Assembly (NCBI GenBank): GCA_030762935.1 | Contig: CM060890.1 | Coordinates: forward strand, 65,102,765 to 65,166,764 | From: Hymenopus coronatus | Lineage: Eukaryota > Arthropoda > Insecta > Mantodea > Hymenopodidae | DNA length: 64,000 nt | Direction of reading: 5' to 3' | Shown here: positions 1 to 55,730 of the stretch, piece after piece | How positions within the stretch are numbered: position 1 is the stretch's first letter | Layout: every line of letters begins with the position of its first letter | The notes under the pieces: model-generated | Database searches by the model: none | Told to the model about the DNA's origin: nothing | Seen by the model: only the letters and a program-made list of their open reading frames with translations | Translations under genes and position numbers: made by a program

Positions 1-527
1 CTATAAGAAAAATGCATATGACATAAATTTATGTGTTTTAACGAGATCTACATTTTTTATGTGGTAAGTTTTTGTCTATTTCTTATGGTTTAAAAGTTAT
101 GCAAAATTCAACAAAATATATCCAGAACGAACAGGTCTTCAGAAGCTATTCCCAGAAAATTCAAAATATACATTTTATTTGTGATGTAAATATGTATAAT
201 ATAAGGTATTTCAATCAAAGTCGTTAGCGCCATTTTTGAGAAAATAAAATTTTCAAAATTTCTTCCACGTAAACGGTAGTTTGGGGTGGGACGATTTTCT
301 TAAAAATCTTCATGCCGTCCTAGGAAGATAATAAACTCAAATACCATTTAGTTTTTGAGCTATGATGTTCACCAACTCAAACACGGACCTTTTTCTAAAA
401 AGGCTTTTTCTGAACACAGAGGATCCCAAAACATATTTCCAGTGGAAGTTAGGTATCAAATTTTTGGGTGCAAATCAATACATTCTTTATGCACTATGTA
501 CATAATGCGTGTAGAGAAAGTAAAAAC
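1..527 (+). repeat. HINE-like repeat copy 1, left-truncated by the window edge
   Basis: Right-hand part of the abundant repeat: the CATTTTTTATGTGGTAAG block, GTAGTTTGGGGTGGG, the GAGCTATG block, and the terminal ACTATGTACATAAT hairpin followed by GTAGAGAAAGTAAAA. Here the CA microsatellite lies after the terminus (about 545-585) rather than at its usual internal site. Confidence 0.75.
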
Positions 528-699
528 CCACGACAGCACGCGCACGTACACATGCACAAAGACACACACGCACACAAGTAAAACAAAATTATGTGTTACA
601 CCCACAATGCTTCTCTACTATAGTCTGTAGTTTATTACTCTGTACTACGTGCAAAGTAGGTAGAGAATATATTGCATTTTAACAAAAACTCGATGTCAG

Positions 700-955
700 G
701 ATTTCTCTGAAAATACCTTCTAGATCATCTGAATCCCCCTCCTGCCACCAGTGTTTTTGGGGTGGGGAAAAAAGTCCATACGTCTTTGAAGAGCATAACC
801 CCAAAACAAGAAGTCTGTTAAATACCAAACTTAGTATTTTAAGTTCAGCATCATTCAAGGACGCGAAACTAGATTTTTCAAGAACATTCCTACACCAAAC
901 TACTCTTTGCATGGATCAGTTTTAAAACATTTTGTATTTCTCAAAAACTCCCATT
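700..955 (-). repeat. HINE-like repeat, reverse fragment
   Basis: Reverse-complement match to the middle of the family: TTAAATACCAAACTTAGTATT, then GGACGCGAAA, TTTTCAAGAACATTCC and ACTCTTTGCATGGA. It abuts a mariner relic. Confidence 0.6.
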
Positions 956-959
956 CATA

Positions 960-1635
960 CTTTGCATGAAAAGTTGGAGATGAAAAAGTTGTCGGCTGAT
1001 GAATGCCGCGATTGCTATAATGCACAACAAGCGGGTGTGACTTTCAACTTCTAAGCTGTATTTGGAGCCGTTTTAAATGCAATCCAACGGACTTTTTGCG
1101 CCGAGTTGTCATCACTGATGACACCTGAATTCATCATTATACTCCGAAAGTCTAGCATCAGCCAAAACATAGGGTTGCTTCTGGTGAATCTGCTCCAAAG
1201 AAGGCAAAGACCATCCCATCGGCCAGAAAAGTATTGGCGATGAATTTTTATGGGGGGGGGGGTGCATAGGGTATCGTACTCATTAATGACTTCTTAGAAA
1301 AAGAAAAATATTGGACAAGTCTAATGGCCCTATTCGACAAGAAGATTTAGGTCACACAGCCTATTAGAGGAAGAAGAATGTGCTGCTTACCATGACAAAG
1401 TATCAGCACATTTATCCGGAGTTGTCGCCATCAAACTTTGTTTTAAATTGCATTATCACCCGACCTGCGATTTCTTCTTATTCCCAAATATGAAGAAATA
1501 GCTCTCGGGAACAAAAATTGGATCAAATAGGTCATCGTGGACGTATTTTGCAGAACTTGACAATTCCTAATTCTGGAGTACGTTGGGATAAGTATATATC
1601 TCTAAAAGGGATGTTCAGAAATATATAATTTGTGT
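960..1635 (+). pseudogene. Decayed mariner-family transposase (SETMAR-like)
   Basis: Three-frame reading recovers the C-terminal two thirds of a mariner DD34D transposase: a LSAR-MPRLLT segment, VVITDDT followed by HHYTP, GESAPKKAKTIPSA, a decayed SPSNFVLN block near 1,430 in place of the usual SPDLAPSDYFLF, and NSGVRWDKYISLKG near the end. Stops and frameshifts interrupt it and the first catalytic motif is altered (TDDT). No TIRs were identified. It lies antisense in KDM1A intron 11. Confidence 0.75.
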
Positions 1636-1639
1636 TTGA

Positions 1640-4600
1640 AAAACTGGCATCTTTATTCTAACATGGATAGGTGCATACTTATAGAGGCAATACTCATGAA
1701 TGCAAGAAGAGGTAAATAATTAATAAGCAAAATAAATATATGTAATATAGAAATGAGGCTATATTATCAGAGGATGTTAGCATAAGCGTGGTTGTAAGAG
1801 ACGAGATGGCTGAAACTGCATGGGTCATAAAAGAGAAATCTTTTGCAAATTTTTTGTGGACAATAGCCATGGAGTTGGGATTAAATATATACAAGAATGT
1901 CCTTGTGCTAAAATGAGAGGGTGATGTGATTGTCAAAAGTTCTGGAAAATTACTGAGAGTTAGTAGCCTAAGTGAAATAGTAGAATGGTTTCTAATCGCT
2001 CATAAAAAGAGATGCTACTGGAAAAAACAAGCCAATTAGAGCACAGCTTTAATGCTCGGGCTGAACAAGGGTGTTCAGTGTTCAATATACATTCTACTCA
2101 GTTCGTCTTCAGGTAGAAGTGCAGTCAGTCCTTCTCCACAGTACTTCAGTCCTACATATATTTACATAAGAGTCCCATTTCAATAAGGTGATGTTGAAAC
2201 TGTTGACATCCTACCTTCTACCCACCATTCGCTAGTCCTCTGTATGATACACTCACTTCATAGTTTTGTCATGTGCAGATAAACAACTGGTGGCAAAAGC
2301 CAGATAAATCTTAATACCTTCAAAAACTGTGAATAATTAAAACATGCCAAGAACAGAAACACAATGAAAACTTCTTTTTAATGCTTAGAAAATTTGTTCA
2401 CCAATACCATGCTTTGCAACATTTTCTCCAATTCTGCTGTACTTTATGAAGTATGTCCAAATTGTTTTTTTTTTTTTTTTTTATTTCTTCTGCTGCTCAA
2501 AATATTCTTTCTTACATTTACACATAAGGCACTTCTATATGGAATGCATACGCGAGCTGTCTTATCTTACTGTTATGAATTTGTTGTAAGCCCAGGTCTG
2601 TATATTATGGTAATTCAGAACTCCATTTCTGCTACACATTGTTTTTCCATAGCAAGAATTTCAATTTTCTTGAAGAAAGCATTTGGAACTACCTCAGAGA
2701 GATACTAGACATACTGAATATGATAAGGATGTAGTAATTCTTCTTTTAATATTCTCAAAACAGTCAAACCATTTTCAAACAGTCTTTGCAGGGTAAGCAA
2801 AAAGCACCAAGTTATACTACGGGTGCTGTCGCAAGATCTTAGTCCACCAAGTGAAGAGTTTCTTCTTGTGCAGTATTTCTTTGACTTACTGCTTCAACAT
2901 GAGAAAATATGCTTCCTCTATCTAGAACTCTTTGACAGATGAAAACAAATGATGTGGTGTTCATCTATTTAGAAATATTTCTTGATAAATTCTTGCCCAG
3001 CTGCAGTATTGTGTGTTTCACAGTTAGAAGTTAAAATTTTAAGATTCTCAACATTAGTAAAGTGGGCCATTTTGTAACTGATAGTCTGCCTGCTTTGAAA
3101 GCAAGCCATAAGAGCAATAAACAACAGTTGAAATGAGTTTCTTTACAAACAGCTGAAGTGCAATTCTTTCCATCTTAAGTGTTGTCACATGTGTAGTCTC
3201 GTGGCTAACAATATAGATTCAAATGAGACAAATTTCAAATGCTTATAAGAATGGTAGGTTGTTTTAGTTCAAAATAAACTTAAACATTTAGAAAACATTT
3301 ATCATTAAATCTCCTTCAAGAAACACTTGAAAAAGTATTCAAGTTTGATAAACTCATTTAAAATAGAGTCAATATTAAGATTTTTCCCCTTTCTTTTTGT
3401 CTTAGAGCTACTTTAAAACAGTAAAACTTGCACTAAGATTATTTAGAATTATCCTGTTCAAAGATGATCACACGTGTTTTTACTTCCTGCACACAGGCTA
3501 CTGATACTGGGATACACTGGTGATATACAGGCCTAATTTTGGGTTACCTCCCTGAAACTTGACAATTATGAGGAAAGCCTGTTCATTCAAATTCAGTAGG
3601 ATCTTTGAACATAAATAAATGAGAATAAAGGACTAATTTTGTATCACAAACAGATTGATATGTGCACCTAACAGAAAATGAACAAGAGCACATAATGCGG
3701 ATATGTGGGGTGACATCAGCTATGGGAAAACTGGGAATAGTTTTGAAAATGTGGATGTCTCTTCTAATGTAAATCTCAGGGGCTACTGTATAATACAACA
3801 TAGGCTGAGAAATGGAATTTGCTTTATACTTTGCTACATACTCGACCCACAAACTTGCCATATGCTTACTTAATTTGAGTTCTTTCAAATTATGGTTATA
3901 ATTCACTTATTTTCATGACCAGCAAATTTTAATCTTATGATTAATTTATTGATATTGCTAATTTTCTTCAATGCATGTTTTAATATAATGAAAATTATAC
4001 GAAAAGTTTTTCTTGAAAAGATATGTCCATAAATTAATTAATCAAGTTGTAAAACAGGTTCATTGGCTGTAACTGGGCAGCCAAGAAAGTATGCCTGATC
4101 ACAATCCTTAAGCCCTAGGCATAATATGATAATGCTATTACTTTACATCTAGTGATCTAGAAATCGGACTCGTGTATATTTACTCCATAACTACTTCCTA
4201 GGAGTTTCTGAAATGCATACAAGCATCTTATTTATTTGGTATGAAGAATAGGGTGAAAAGAGAGTTGCTACTTTTATTGTAACATTTGTGTGATGATTTA
4301 CACTTCACAATTCCAAATTCTGTCCCACACAGATCCTTGTTATAATCCTGAGAATAGAGATTTCAATAAAAGTACAGTGGAGTGAGGTTAGGTGAACAAT
4401 AGAAGGAACTGCATTTAAAACCAATTGTAAAATTCTGAATGTGACTTAATATTGAGTTTATATTTCCAACTTAAGGAGCTGGGGAACTTCACTTCCATTT
4501 ATTAATCTCATTCCTAGAGATAGCATTATTTTTCTTTGCACCTACAAGATACACCTTTCACCTACAAAGTTTATATTCATGGCAAATTTACAGTGAATAT

Positions 4601-4735
4601 ATATGTTGCAGTTACAGACAAAGTACCTGAAAGAAATCTTTACACTTGTCCAATGCCTCACAGTCCCTTTGGTTCAATGTGATAGCGAAATGTGAACACT
4701 TATATGGTAATAACACGCAATAGAGATAAAGGGTG
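1640..4735. other. KDM1A intron 11 sequence without a recognised gene
   Basis: AT-rich intronic DNA with a poly-T run at 2465-2482. The short ORFs here (for example 2394-2708 and 3583-3906) have no recognisable domain, and no KDM1A exon 12 match was seen. Confidence 0.6.
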
Positions 4736-4739
4736 CTTA

Positions 4740-48574
<43,835 letters not shown>

Positions 48575-48592
48575 GATTTTAGGCAATAAATC
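48575..48592 (-). other. Short 5' UTR segment behind a candidate 3' splice site
   Basis: Immediately upstream of the KDM1A ATG the minus strand reads a T-rich tract ending in TTTTTTAG (AG at 48594-48593), a good acceptor. The 5' UTR may therefore continue in a separate exon further upstream, with the promoter above 48.6 kb. The alternative is that transcription starts nearby and the AG is chance. No TATA box or clear CpG island was identified. Confidence 0.4.
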
Positions 48593-48599
48593 CTAAAAA

Positions 48600-49440
48600 A
48601 ATTAAATTTTATTTTAGATGCAATTCTATGGACAAACAAAATCAAATGAATCATAAAAATGCAATTAAGTTAAAACTATTCATTCACCACTTTAAAATCC
48701 CTCTTCTGCTATCCATAGTCTTATAACCCTCTTCCGGTCAGGGTTGCCACCCGCAAAATATATGCTCCGCACCATAAAAATTACCTGCTAATGACATTGT
48801 TGACGAATACTGCATGTACTTTGTTATTCTTGTTTTTATTATTATTGCAATAATTATTAGCGTATTAGAGTAAATAGAGTACATTATTAGAGTACAGTTC
48901 CAATTTATGTTGATTCCTTCATTCTATTCCTTCAGCATTATAACTAATATTTATAGTTTTCTGCATAGTGTTTCTTCGCATCTAGTATATATTAATAATT
49001 TGGTATATGTATATTAATAATGCAGAATATGTTAATAATATATATTAGTATATTGTTATATGCCATATCAATGCGCTAAATGAAATATACACATGTATTT
49101 TAAAGCCTCTTCAAAGCCTGTAAATTTTCTTATGCTGAGAAAGTTTCATATAAATTTGATTACTCACTAAACAACAAGGTAGACAGAGATTCGCTGTAGG
49201 AAAAAATTAGACCTCATCAAAATACTCAATTTATTCACTTTTTTTCGTATAGTCGCCCCTTTTCAAAGTATTCTATTTCCATTTCTATTCTTTCCAAGTA
49301 CTCGTACATGATCTGACAGATATGAAATTTTGCTGTTCTTCTTTTTCCTTTCCATCACAAGCACTCGTTTCTACGACTAAACATTTGAGCATGTCATGTA
49401 CTTAAAATGTATTGCGTAAAATGAAGTGAAATTACGTTTT
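48600..49440. other. Region upstream of KDM1A, possible promoter side
   Basis: Slightly more C+G and CpG around 48,700-48,790 (TTCCGGTCAGGGTTGCCACC) than the flanks. No certain promoter element or UTR exon can be named. Confidence 0.3.
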
Positions 49441-49443
49441 ATT

Positions 49444-49619
49444 TAAGGACGCTCTTTGACTGCTGTGGTTCTCAGCGTCTCATTCTATCCTGGGCTTGAA
49501 AGATCGCCTAATTTTTGCTTTATCAGGCTTGAGATTTTTTTATGTGCCGTAAATCTACGACACGGGACTAACGGCTTTACTTTCCTTCAGAAGGAAGCCT
49601 AGAGGTATGAGAGAGAGGG

Positions 49620-49690
<71 letters not shown>

Positions 49691-49735
49691 AAGTAGCATG
49701 GTAACCATTACGCTACGGAGGGGGGGCATTTATTG
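49444..49735 (-). mobile_element. tRNA-derived SINE with GA/GT microsatellite
   Basis: Shares GACGCTCTTTGACTGC, TGGTTCTCAGCGTC, GTGCCGTAAATCTACGACAC and TTTACTTTCCTTCAGAAGGA with the SINE at 10,844-11,139. A (GA)n(GT)n tract (49,613-49,689) replaces the B-box region; the head AGCATGGTAACCATTACGCT remains at the right. Confidence 0.8.
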
Positions 49736-49854
49736 TGTAATTAGAAACTATTTCTAGGCAGTTTCAATTAAGTTTTATGATCACATAAGCTTGCGCTTAT
49801 TTAAACCACAAACAGTGGGTGAATGAATAAAATTGTAGCACTTATTTTTTCTTT

Positions 49855-50705
49855 CTCTAGCACGTATGTACAATGTACATAGTGGGTGGAGACGGTTTTA
49901 TATTCCACCCAAAAATTCTATACCGAGATTTCATCAGAAATACATGTTTTGAGACCCCTGAATGCAAAAAAGACCTTTTACAAACATGTCTGTCTGCATA
50001 TATGTATGTATGTTTGGGCAACATAACTTAAAAACAAAAAGACGGTTCCAAGGATGCGACTCGAAGATTTTCAAGAAAATACCCCATCCCAGCTACCCTT
50101 TCTTTACATGGAAATTTTTCCGTAAGTTTTAATTTTTGCAAACATGGCTCTTACGATTTATATTAAAATGGCATACGTTTAAGATATTTTGTGGCAGACG
50201 AAATGCGCATCTTTAATTTTCTAGGTATAGCCTCATTTTGGACCACGTTTATATAAATATAACTGGTAAACCGTAAGAGATAGGAAATGTTTTACTATAC
50301 AGAAAATGTAGAAAAATGTAGACCTTGTTAAAACACACAATTTATGTCATATATGACAGATGACCGTTTTCGAAATATTCAAGATATTGGCTCCAGTTTT
50401 AAGCTGCTTAAATTGTTATCAAACTCGAAGTCGATCTTTCTTTTTGCCTCTCGTTTGTTTGCTTCTAGCAAGCAAAAGAGAATCGAATTTCAATTGTTTC
50501 ACATAGCGACCGGCATTTAAAAGATTTGACTATCGCTTTAGCCTGTGCATTCCCTTATTTCCGCTCAACTTACAAAGAAGCAAGATAATAAGGCCAATTT
50601 TGGTAATGTTTATCTTGATTGGCATTATATAGATAAAAGAACAATCTTATAAGAAAAATTGTGTGTGAAACAGCTAAAGAACGGCATGTGAATGGAACAC
50701 ACAAG
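49855..50705 (-). repeat. HINE-like repeat copy, reverse
   Basis: Hairpin end CACGTATGTACAATGTACAT, TGAGACCCCTGAATGC, GGATGCGACTCGAAGATT and CATATGTGAATGGAACACA-type left end near 50,685-50,700. A TATG-rich tract at about 49,998-50,015 lies at the microsatellite site. Confidence 0.75.
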
Positions 50706-50920
50706 ATGTTTTGCTATGTTCACGAAGAAAATGTTTTATTTCATAAGATTTAAAAACTATAGTAAATCATTTGTTTATGAAATATTTCGTACATGACGAA
50801 GGACTTGTTTTCTTGAAGAGTATGTGGTATGTTTTGATAGGAATAAATATAATACGTGCTATAAAATGTAGTAAGTGTGTCACATTTCGAAGGTAGCTCA
50901 ATATAGCTGATATCCGTGTA

Positions 50921-51660
50921 ATGGCCGAACGTTCATCATTCGACAGAGAAAGGTGTATGAACTTCGCAGAACATCAGAAGTTGACTTTTATAGGACTGAT
51001 AGAAGAAAACTTGGATTGGATAACTGAACATTTCCTTAGGGAAGACTTAGAAACTAGAGGGGACAACTTACCAATAATCATAGAATCAGTATTTTATTCC
51101 GTTATATAGAAGACCCAATATTTCAGGTGTTGATAAGGACGTGATCAAACATTTTTCTAAAGCTGTTCTTAATTTTTTTTAAATTTATGGCAATCATTGG
51201 ATTAGAATTCCACCTTCAATTGTCCCCACAGCTATCGTTATTACAGATAGTACGCATCTTCATATTGTAAAGCCCGTTATTCACGGTGATGGATACGTTA
51301 ATAGAATAAGTTTCTGCAGCATCAACTTACATGCCAAAGGAGAATTAGCAAGCGTTGAGGCATCATGGTCAGACTCTGTGCATGATTCACGTGGAAAAAG
51401 TTGCTACAGAATCGCTGGAGAATTCTGGTTACAGTGAAACTCTGTGACTTATGGCTCCTTTCAAAAATGTCACCAGTGCTGAACAATAATCATACAATAG
51501 AGAACGAGTTATAATTTGAAAGATATTTTGGACAGTGAAAAAGCGTTTTCCTTACATACTGTACGTGCACACGTGTATAACACTCCAAGTATTGTTTCGT
51601 GTTGTTTTATTTTACATAACATTGCAAAACATTCTAAAGTGGAACACCTTAAAAATCCAA
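50921..51660 (+). pseudogene. PIF/Harbinger-type transposase relic
   Basis: An ATG-led 62-codon ORF (MAERSSFDRERCMNFAE...) is followed after frameshifts by VPTAIVITDSTHLHIVKPVI, GYVNRISFCSINLHAKGEL and WSDSVHDSRG (51,215-51,400), matching the Harbinger core (CIDGTHI..P..YxNRKGxxSxNxQ..PGSxHDSxxF). The terminal block has NTPSIVSCCFILHNIAKHSK (about 51,577-51,640). HARBI1 is a domesticated relative, but the stops and frameshifts indicate a dead transposon. TIRs not found. Confidence 0.82.
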
Positions 51661-51669
51661 AAATATAAT

Positions 51670-54150
51670 TACACAAATGTCACATAAGTAACTTCATAAA
51701 TTAGAATAGCTAGGAAATACATTTGACATCACGCCTCTTTGATATTTAAAAGCAATTCCTTCAATATTCTGAACACTTGCATATGATCCAGTACAAACGT
51801 TGAAGTTCTGTTGAGCTAATCCTGTTGTTTTCGAAGGTGTTTTCATTGTATGCACTTTCGTCAACTATGTGACCATGACCTGATCAGTATCCATCCTAAA
51901 TTCAGGTGAACCAACAGACATAGCTCCTGAAAAAAAAAAAAAGGAAGAGAAAGAAAGAAAGATGATTTTAAAATTATTATAGCTTCAGATGTATCTGGAA
52001 ATGATCTCATCTTTTTAATAAACAAGACTTTTTTATTTTCCAAAATCGTACAAACATGTACAAACCAGCGATTTTAATAAATGACATAAATCTATGTATT
52101 CAACAAAAGTAATATGCATAGCTTTTAATTACAGAGTAAGGGATTTTTTCTCCCTGAGTGAAGTTGTAAACTTCTTTTCTTCACTTCAAGATAATCTTAT
52201 TATTCCCAGTTTTATATCGGCCTGTCTATGCTTTAATGTTTGGCTTCATATTGTTTATTTGTTTTCCATTACCATGTCCGACAGCCTTTGTTGTATTTCT
52301 TCGATAATATTAGGGAGATTTGCTTTTTCTAACAGGACTGGACAGTTTATTATTATGCGCGCAACTTTTAACTGATTTGAACAATCTTCATCCACTTTCA
52401 AAGAATGTATGCCTTCAAAAATTAGGAAAAGATGAAAATAGTTTCATTGCATTCTTGAAGGGTGTTTGTAACCTAATTTCTGACATGTGTAGACATAGTA
52501 CCCACTACTACAATGGAATTTGCTGTTCCATGTCTGTATTTGTATTTTAATGTTATGTATTTTATATTATTCACAGTACGTATTCCAAAGCACTATTAAG
52601 ATTTTTATTCATATTACCCAGTGTATTCTCTGTTCCAAGTTATTATGTTTACAAAGAACATTTGTTACTTCTTTATGGCCTCTATCACTTCTACAAGGCT
52701 TTTCACAATATTTGGTTACTTATCTACGAATGTGCTATCAGCTTGAACTACCAGAGCCCATTTTTAAAACATCTAAGATACGTCCTGTGCATAGATTAAA
52801 TGTGCTAAGACATTCACATGCTTTATATCGTTGATTGAAATATTAAAATATCTTGATATTGTAATGCACCATAATACTAAATTCTAATCCTTCCTAATCC
52901 TTAGAAACTGTTAGACACGTAATACAAAATTATAATTTCTTAAATCCCTATGGTATTGATTTAGTCAATGCAATACCAGCAAACTGCCACACGAACCATT
53001 CTCAATTACCTGTTAGAAGTGATGAGGCCAAAATGATGTGAACTTACCTTTAATTCGCCAGTAATAAAAATTTTTTGACAACCCCCCGGAGTGGTTTAAT
53101 ATGTTCAAATGTGGTACAGCCAAATGCCAAAGAGTAATTTATTCGATTGTGAAACCATTGCTTTCTCGTACTTATATCGAGCTGGTAGTCTTGCTTCATT
53201 AGAAAGGTGTTTCTTTTCACATTAATTCCAATAACCTCATTAGGTCCTTTTCATTTTAAGCACATAGAACCCTTTGATAATTCGAAAATACAGTACTTTA
53301 TAATGAGCTATCTGTATTTTGTACTGTGATTGTGTTCTTTTCTGCTATTCGTTGTTTATTGTGATATTTTAAAGCGAGAAAATGTCCCAACGTTTTAAGG
53401 ACAATATTTCAATTGGATGAGGTATTCTTTCGTACAGGGAAATACACACTACTCATCGCAAGGCAAGATTATTTTTTGGTGTGTTTAAAAACTGAGTAGT
53501 TTGTTAAAAACAGACATTTACTGTGATTTCATCCTGAGTGTCTGTAAGTAACTATGTGCGAATGCTCTGTAAACGTGGACAATTTTGTTTAATGGTGATG
53601 TGGATTATTTGCTCGACATGATTCTGAAACAGAAGTATGCTCTCCTGAACAAGTGTTTGCTATTATCTTTGACACAGGAAGATCTAGAGAAAATATGAGA
53701 GAGTTACTCTTTGCGTTATGATACTGCTACTTTGATTAAGGAAAATGCCTCCCTGTAGGTTGTTTCAATAATTTTCTCGTTAGCCTGGAGTTTCTTGAGA
53801 TCTCTAATATAATTGTAATGATATATGAACATCTCAGCATGAGTTCTAAATTGTGGTATGGTCTGTGTGGGATAAGCTGGCAGAGAGAAAAGCATTAATA
53901 GGCGTGTGACCTGAACTACATTCCTTTTATTACAATAAAAACCTCTCAAAAAAGGATGGTTTGTGCGGTCAAAACCTTTCCTTGCTGCTAGTTGTGTTTC
54001 GCTGTGACACCAGTCTTATAGCATATGCTAGTTAGCATTGGAGGTATGTTGACGGTGTATCCACTTTCAAGAACGTGTAGTTCTTGAAAATATGCGAATA
54101 ATATAAACCCGTCTTTTGTTATAATTTTCAAGATTATTACTTAAGGGTTT
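51670..54150. other. Intergenic region with unassigned ORF cluster
   Basis: Overlapping plus-strand ORFs at 52,094-52,375, 52,320-52,550 and 52,520-52,834, and a minus-strand ORF at 53,716-53,949. No family recognised. The plus-strand set contains LTDLNNLHPLSKNVCLQKLG and then hydrophobic stretches, which could be a decayed membrane-protein gene or an unknown transposon. Confidence 0.4.
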
Positions 54151-54199
54151 ATAACGGAACATTTGTGTAAAGATGTGTTATGTTTTTATTTGTGTCGAA

Positions 54200-55600
54200 T
54201 CTGTGCTCTCGTTGTGTTGTGGCATGCTTAGCTGGTATCGGTAAACGAGGAAAACCTCTGCAGTCGGCCGCGAGGGAATTTGTGTGCAATGTACATATAT
54301 TTTTTGCTGAAGAATTTGGAAGCTTTAAAACTTGGAAATTCAACTTTACCCGTCAATATCTTAGAAATAACTGCTGCAGCAACTGGTGTATCTACTCGCA
54401 CAATTCGTAGAGGCATTCAAGAAACGTAGACATGTCATGGTGGAGCAGTACTGCGAACTCCTGGGAAGAAGCGATTTCGCAGAATACCCCAGAAAAGTGT
54501 TGTGGATTCGTTTATAACTGCAGCAATAAGAAGAGCTATATATTCTCTATATAAGAACACTTTATTCCGAGTTTAAATGATATAAAGGATTATTTAGTGA
54601 AAGCAGGCATCTTTCACGGAAGTAAGTGCGTTTTGCGATAAATTCTAAAAACAAAAAGCTCTAAAATTTAGTTATGGTCAATAACAAAGGTAGCAAATAT
54701 TTAATGAAGAGATCCGATGTTGTATTCAAGCGATTTAATTCTCTAGAAAGCTGTAGAACCTAAGTTCCACTGCTGGTCCTATAATTTAATTAGATGAAAC
54801 ATGGTTAACATAAATCACACCAAAAGTAAGATGTGGATGTCTGAGGAATCAGGTGGAGACTATGATACCCCCCTTAAAATGCTCTTAGGTAAAGGACAGC
54901 AATTCATTATGTTTATGCGGATCCTCAGACGGATTTATTTCTGGGGATGTTAAGTCTTTCAAATCTAAATCCACTCGAGACTATGATGCAGAAATAGACA
55001 CTGATGTATTTAAAAAGTGGTTTATAAACCAGCTTCTTCCGAATATTCCCAATACCAGCATTATTGTTAAGGACAATACGTTGCATCATTCAAGGGAATT
55101 AAATAAACCAATATCATCGTCCAAAAATCGGATATGTTGTCTTGGCTACAAGAAAAAAATATTGATTATGACCCTTCTCAACAAAACGAGTGCTCTATGG
55201 ATTGATAAAATTGAATAAGAATAAAGTTAAGACGTATGAAATAGATGCAATAGCTAAAGGTCGAGTACATGAAATAGTGCGGCTGCCAGCGTATCATTGT
55301 GAGTTTAATGCCATCGAATTAATAAGGATGTTGCAAAGCACAGCATAACATTTAAATCTTCTGACTTAAAAAGTTACTGGTGATAATTGGTTAAACGCGA
55401 GTGAGCATGTAAAAATGTGGAACATTATTATTGGGAAAAGGATGGTTTAGTAGACGAAGTTCTGGAACATTTTCTAATTAACTTAGACTCGGAAAACGAT
55501 GAAGAGGTAGGAGAAGAAGAAAACAAATACGCACAGGAAGTCGAAAGTTTTGCCACTGCTTCGCCAATTGTACAGATTCCTGGAGTACAACCCCTTCACC
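54200..55600 (+). pseudogene. IS630/Tc1-mariner-superfamily DDE transposase relic
   Basis: Read across frames: helix-turn-helix region ITAAATGVSTRTIRRGIQET (about 54,365-54,425); first catalytic motif LDETWLT (about 54,790); a spacer with YDAEIDTDVFKKWFINQLLP; second motif SIIVKDNTLHHSREL (about 55,060-55,100); third motif LPAYHCEFNAIELI (about 55,285-55,325). The 3' ORF 55,417-55,770 begins EHYYWEKDGLVDEVLEHFLI and is acidic. All three acidic residues are readable but in-frame stops break the gene. It resembles the transposase group seen in many invertebrates with a C-terminal acidic tail. Confidence 0.85.
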
Positions 55601-55730
55601 CTTCGAGATTCGTACCAACGCTGCGTGCGAGCGAGCGGGAGACTGAGCATTGCTCTCTTTTTCTAAAAATATCTGCCAACTTATCCCAGCTGGGCCATAG
55701 TAGTGTGATCTCCATTAAACTACCAGTCAT

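Noticed and set aside
48575..48586. TTG-initiated start giving an extra PKI at the KDM1A N-terminus
   Set aside because: Animal genes use ATG; the first ATG is at 48,574.
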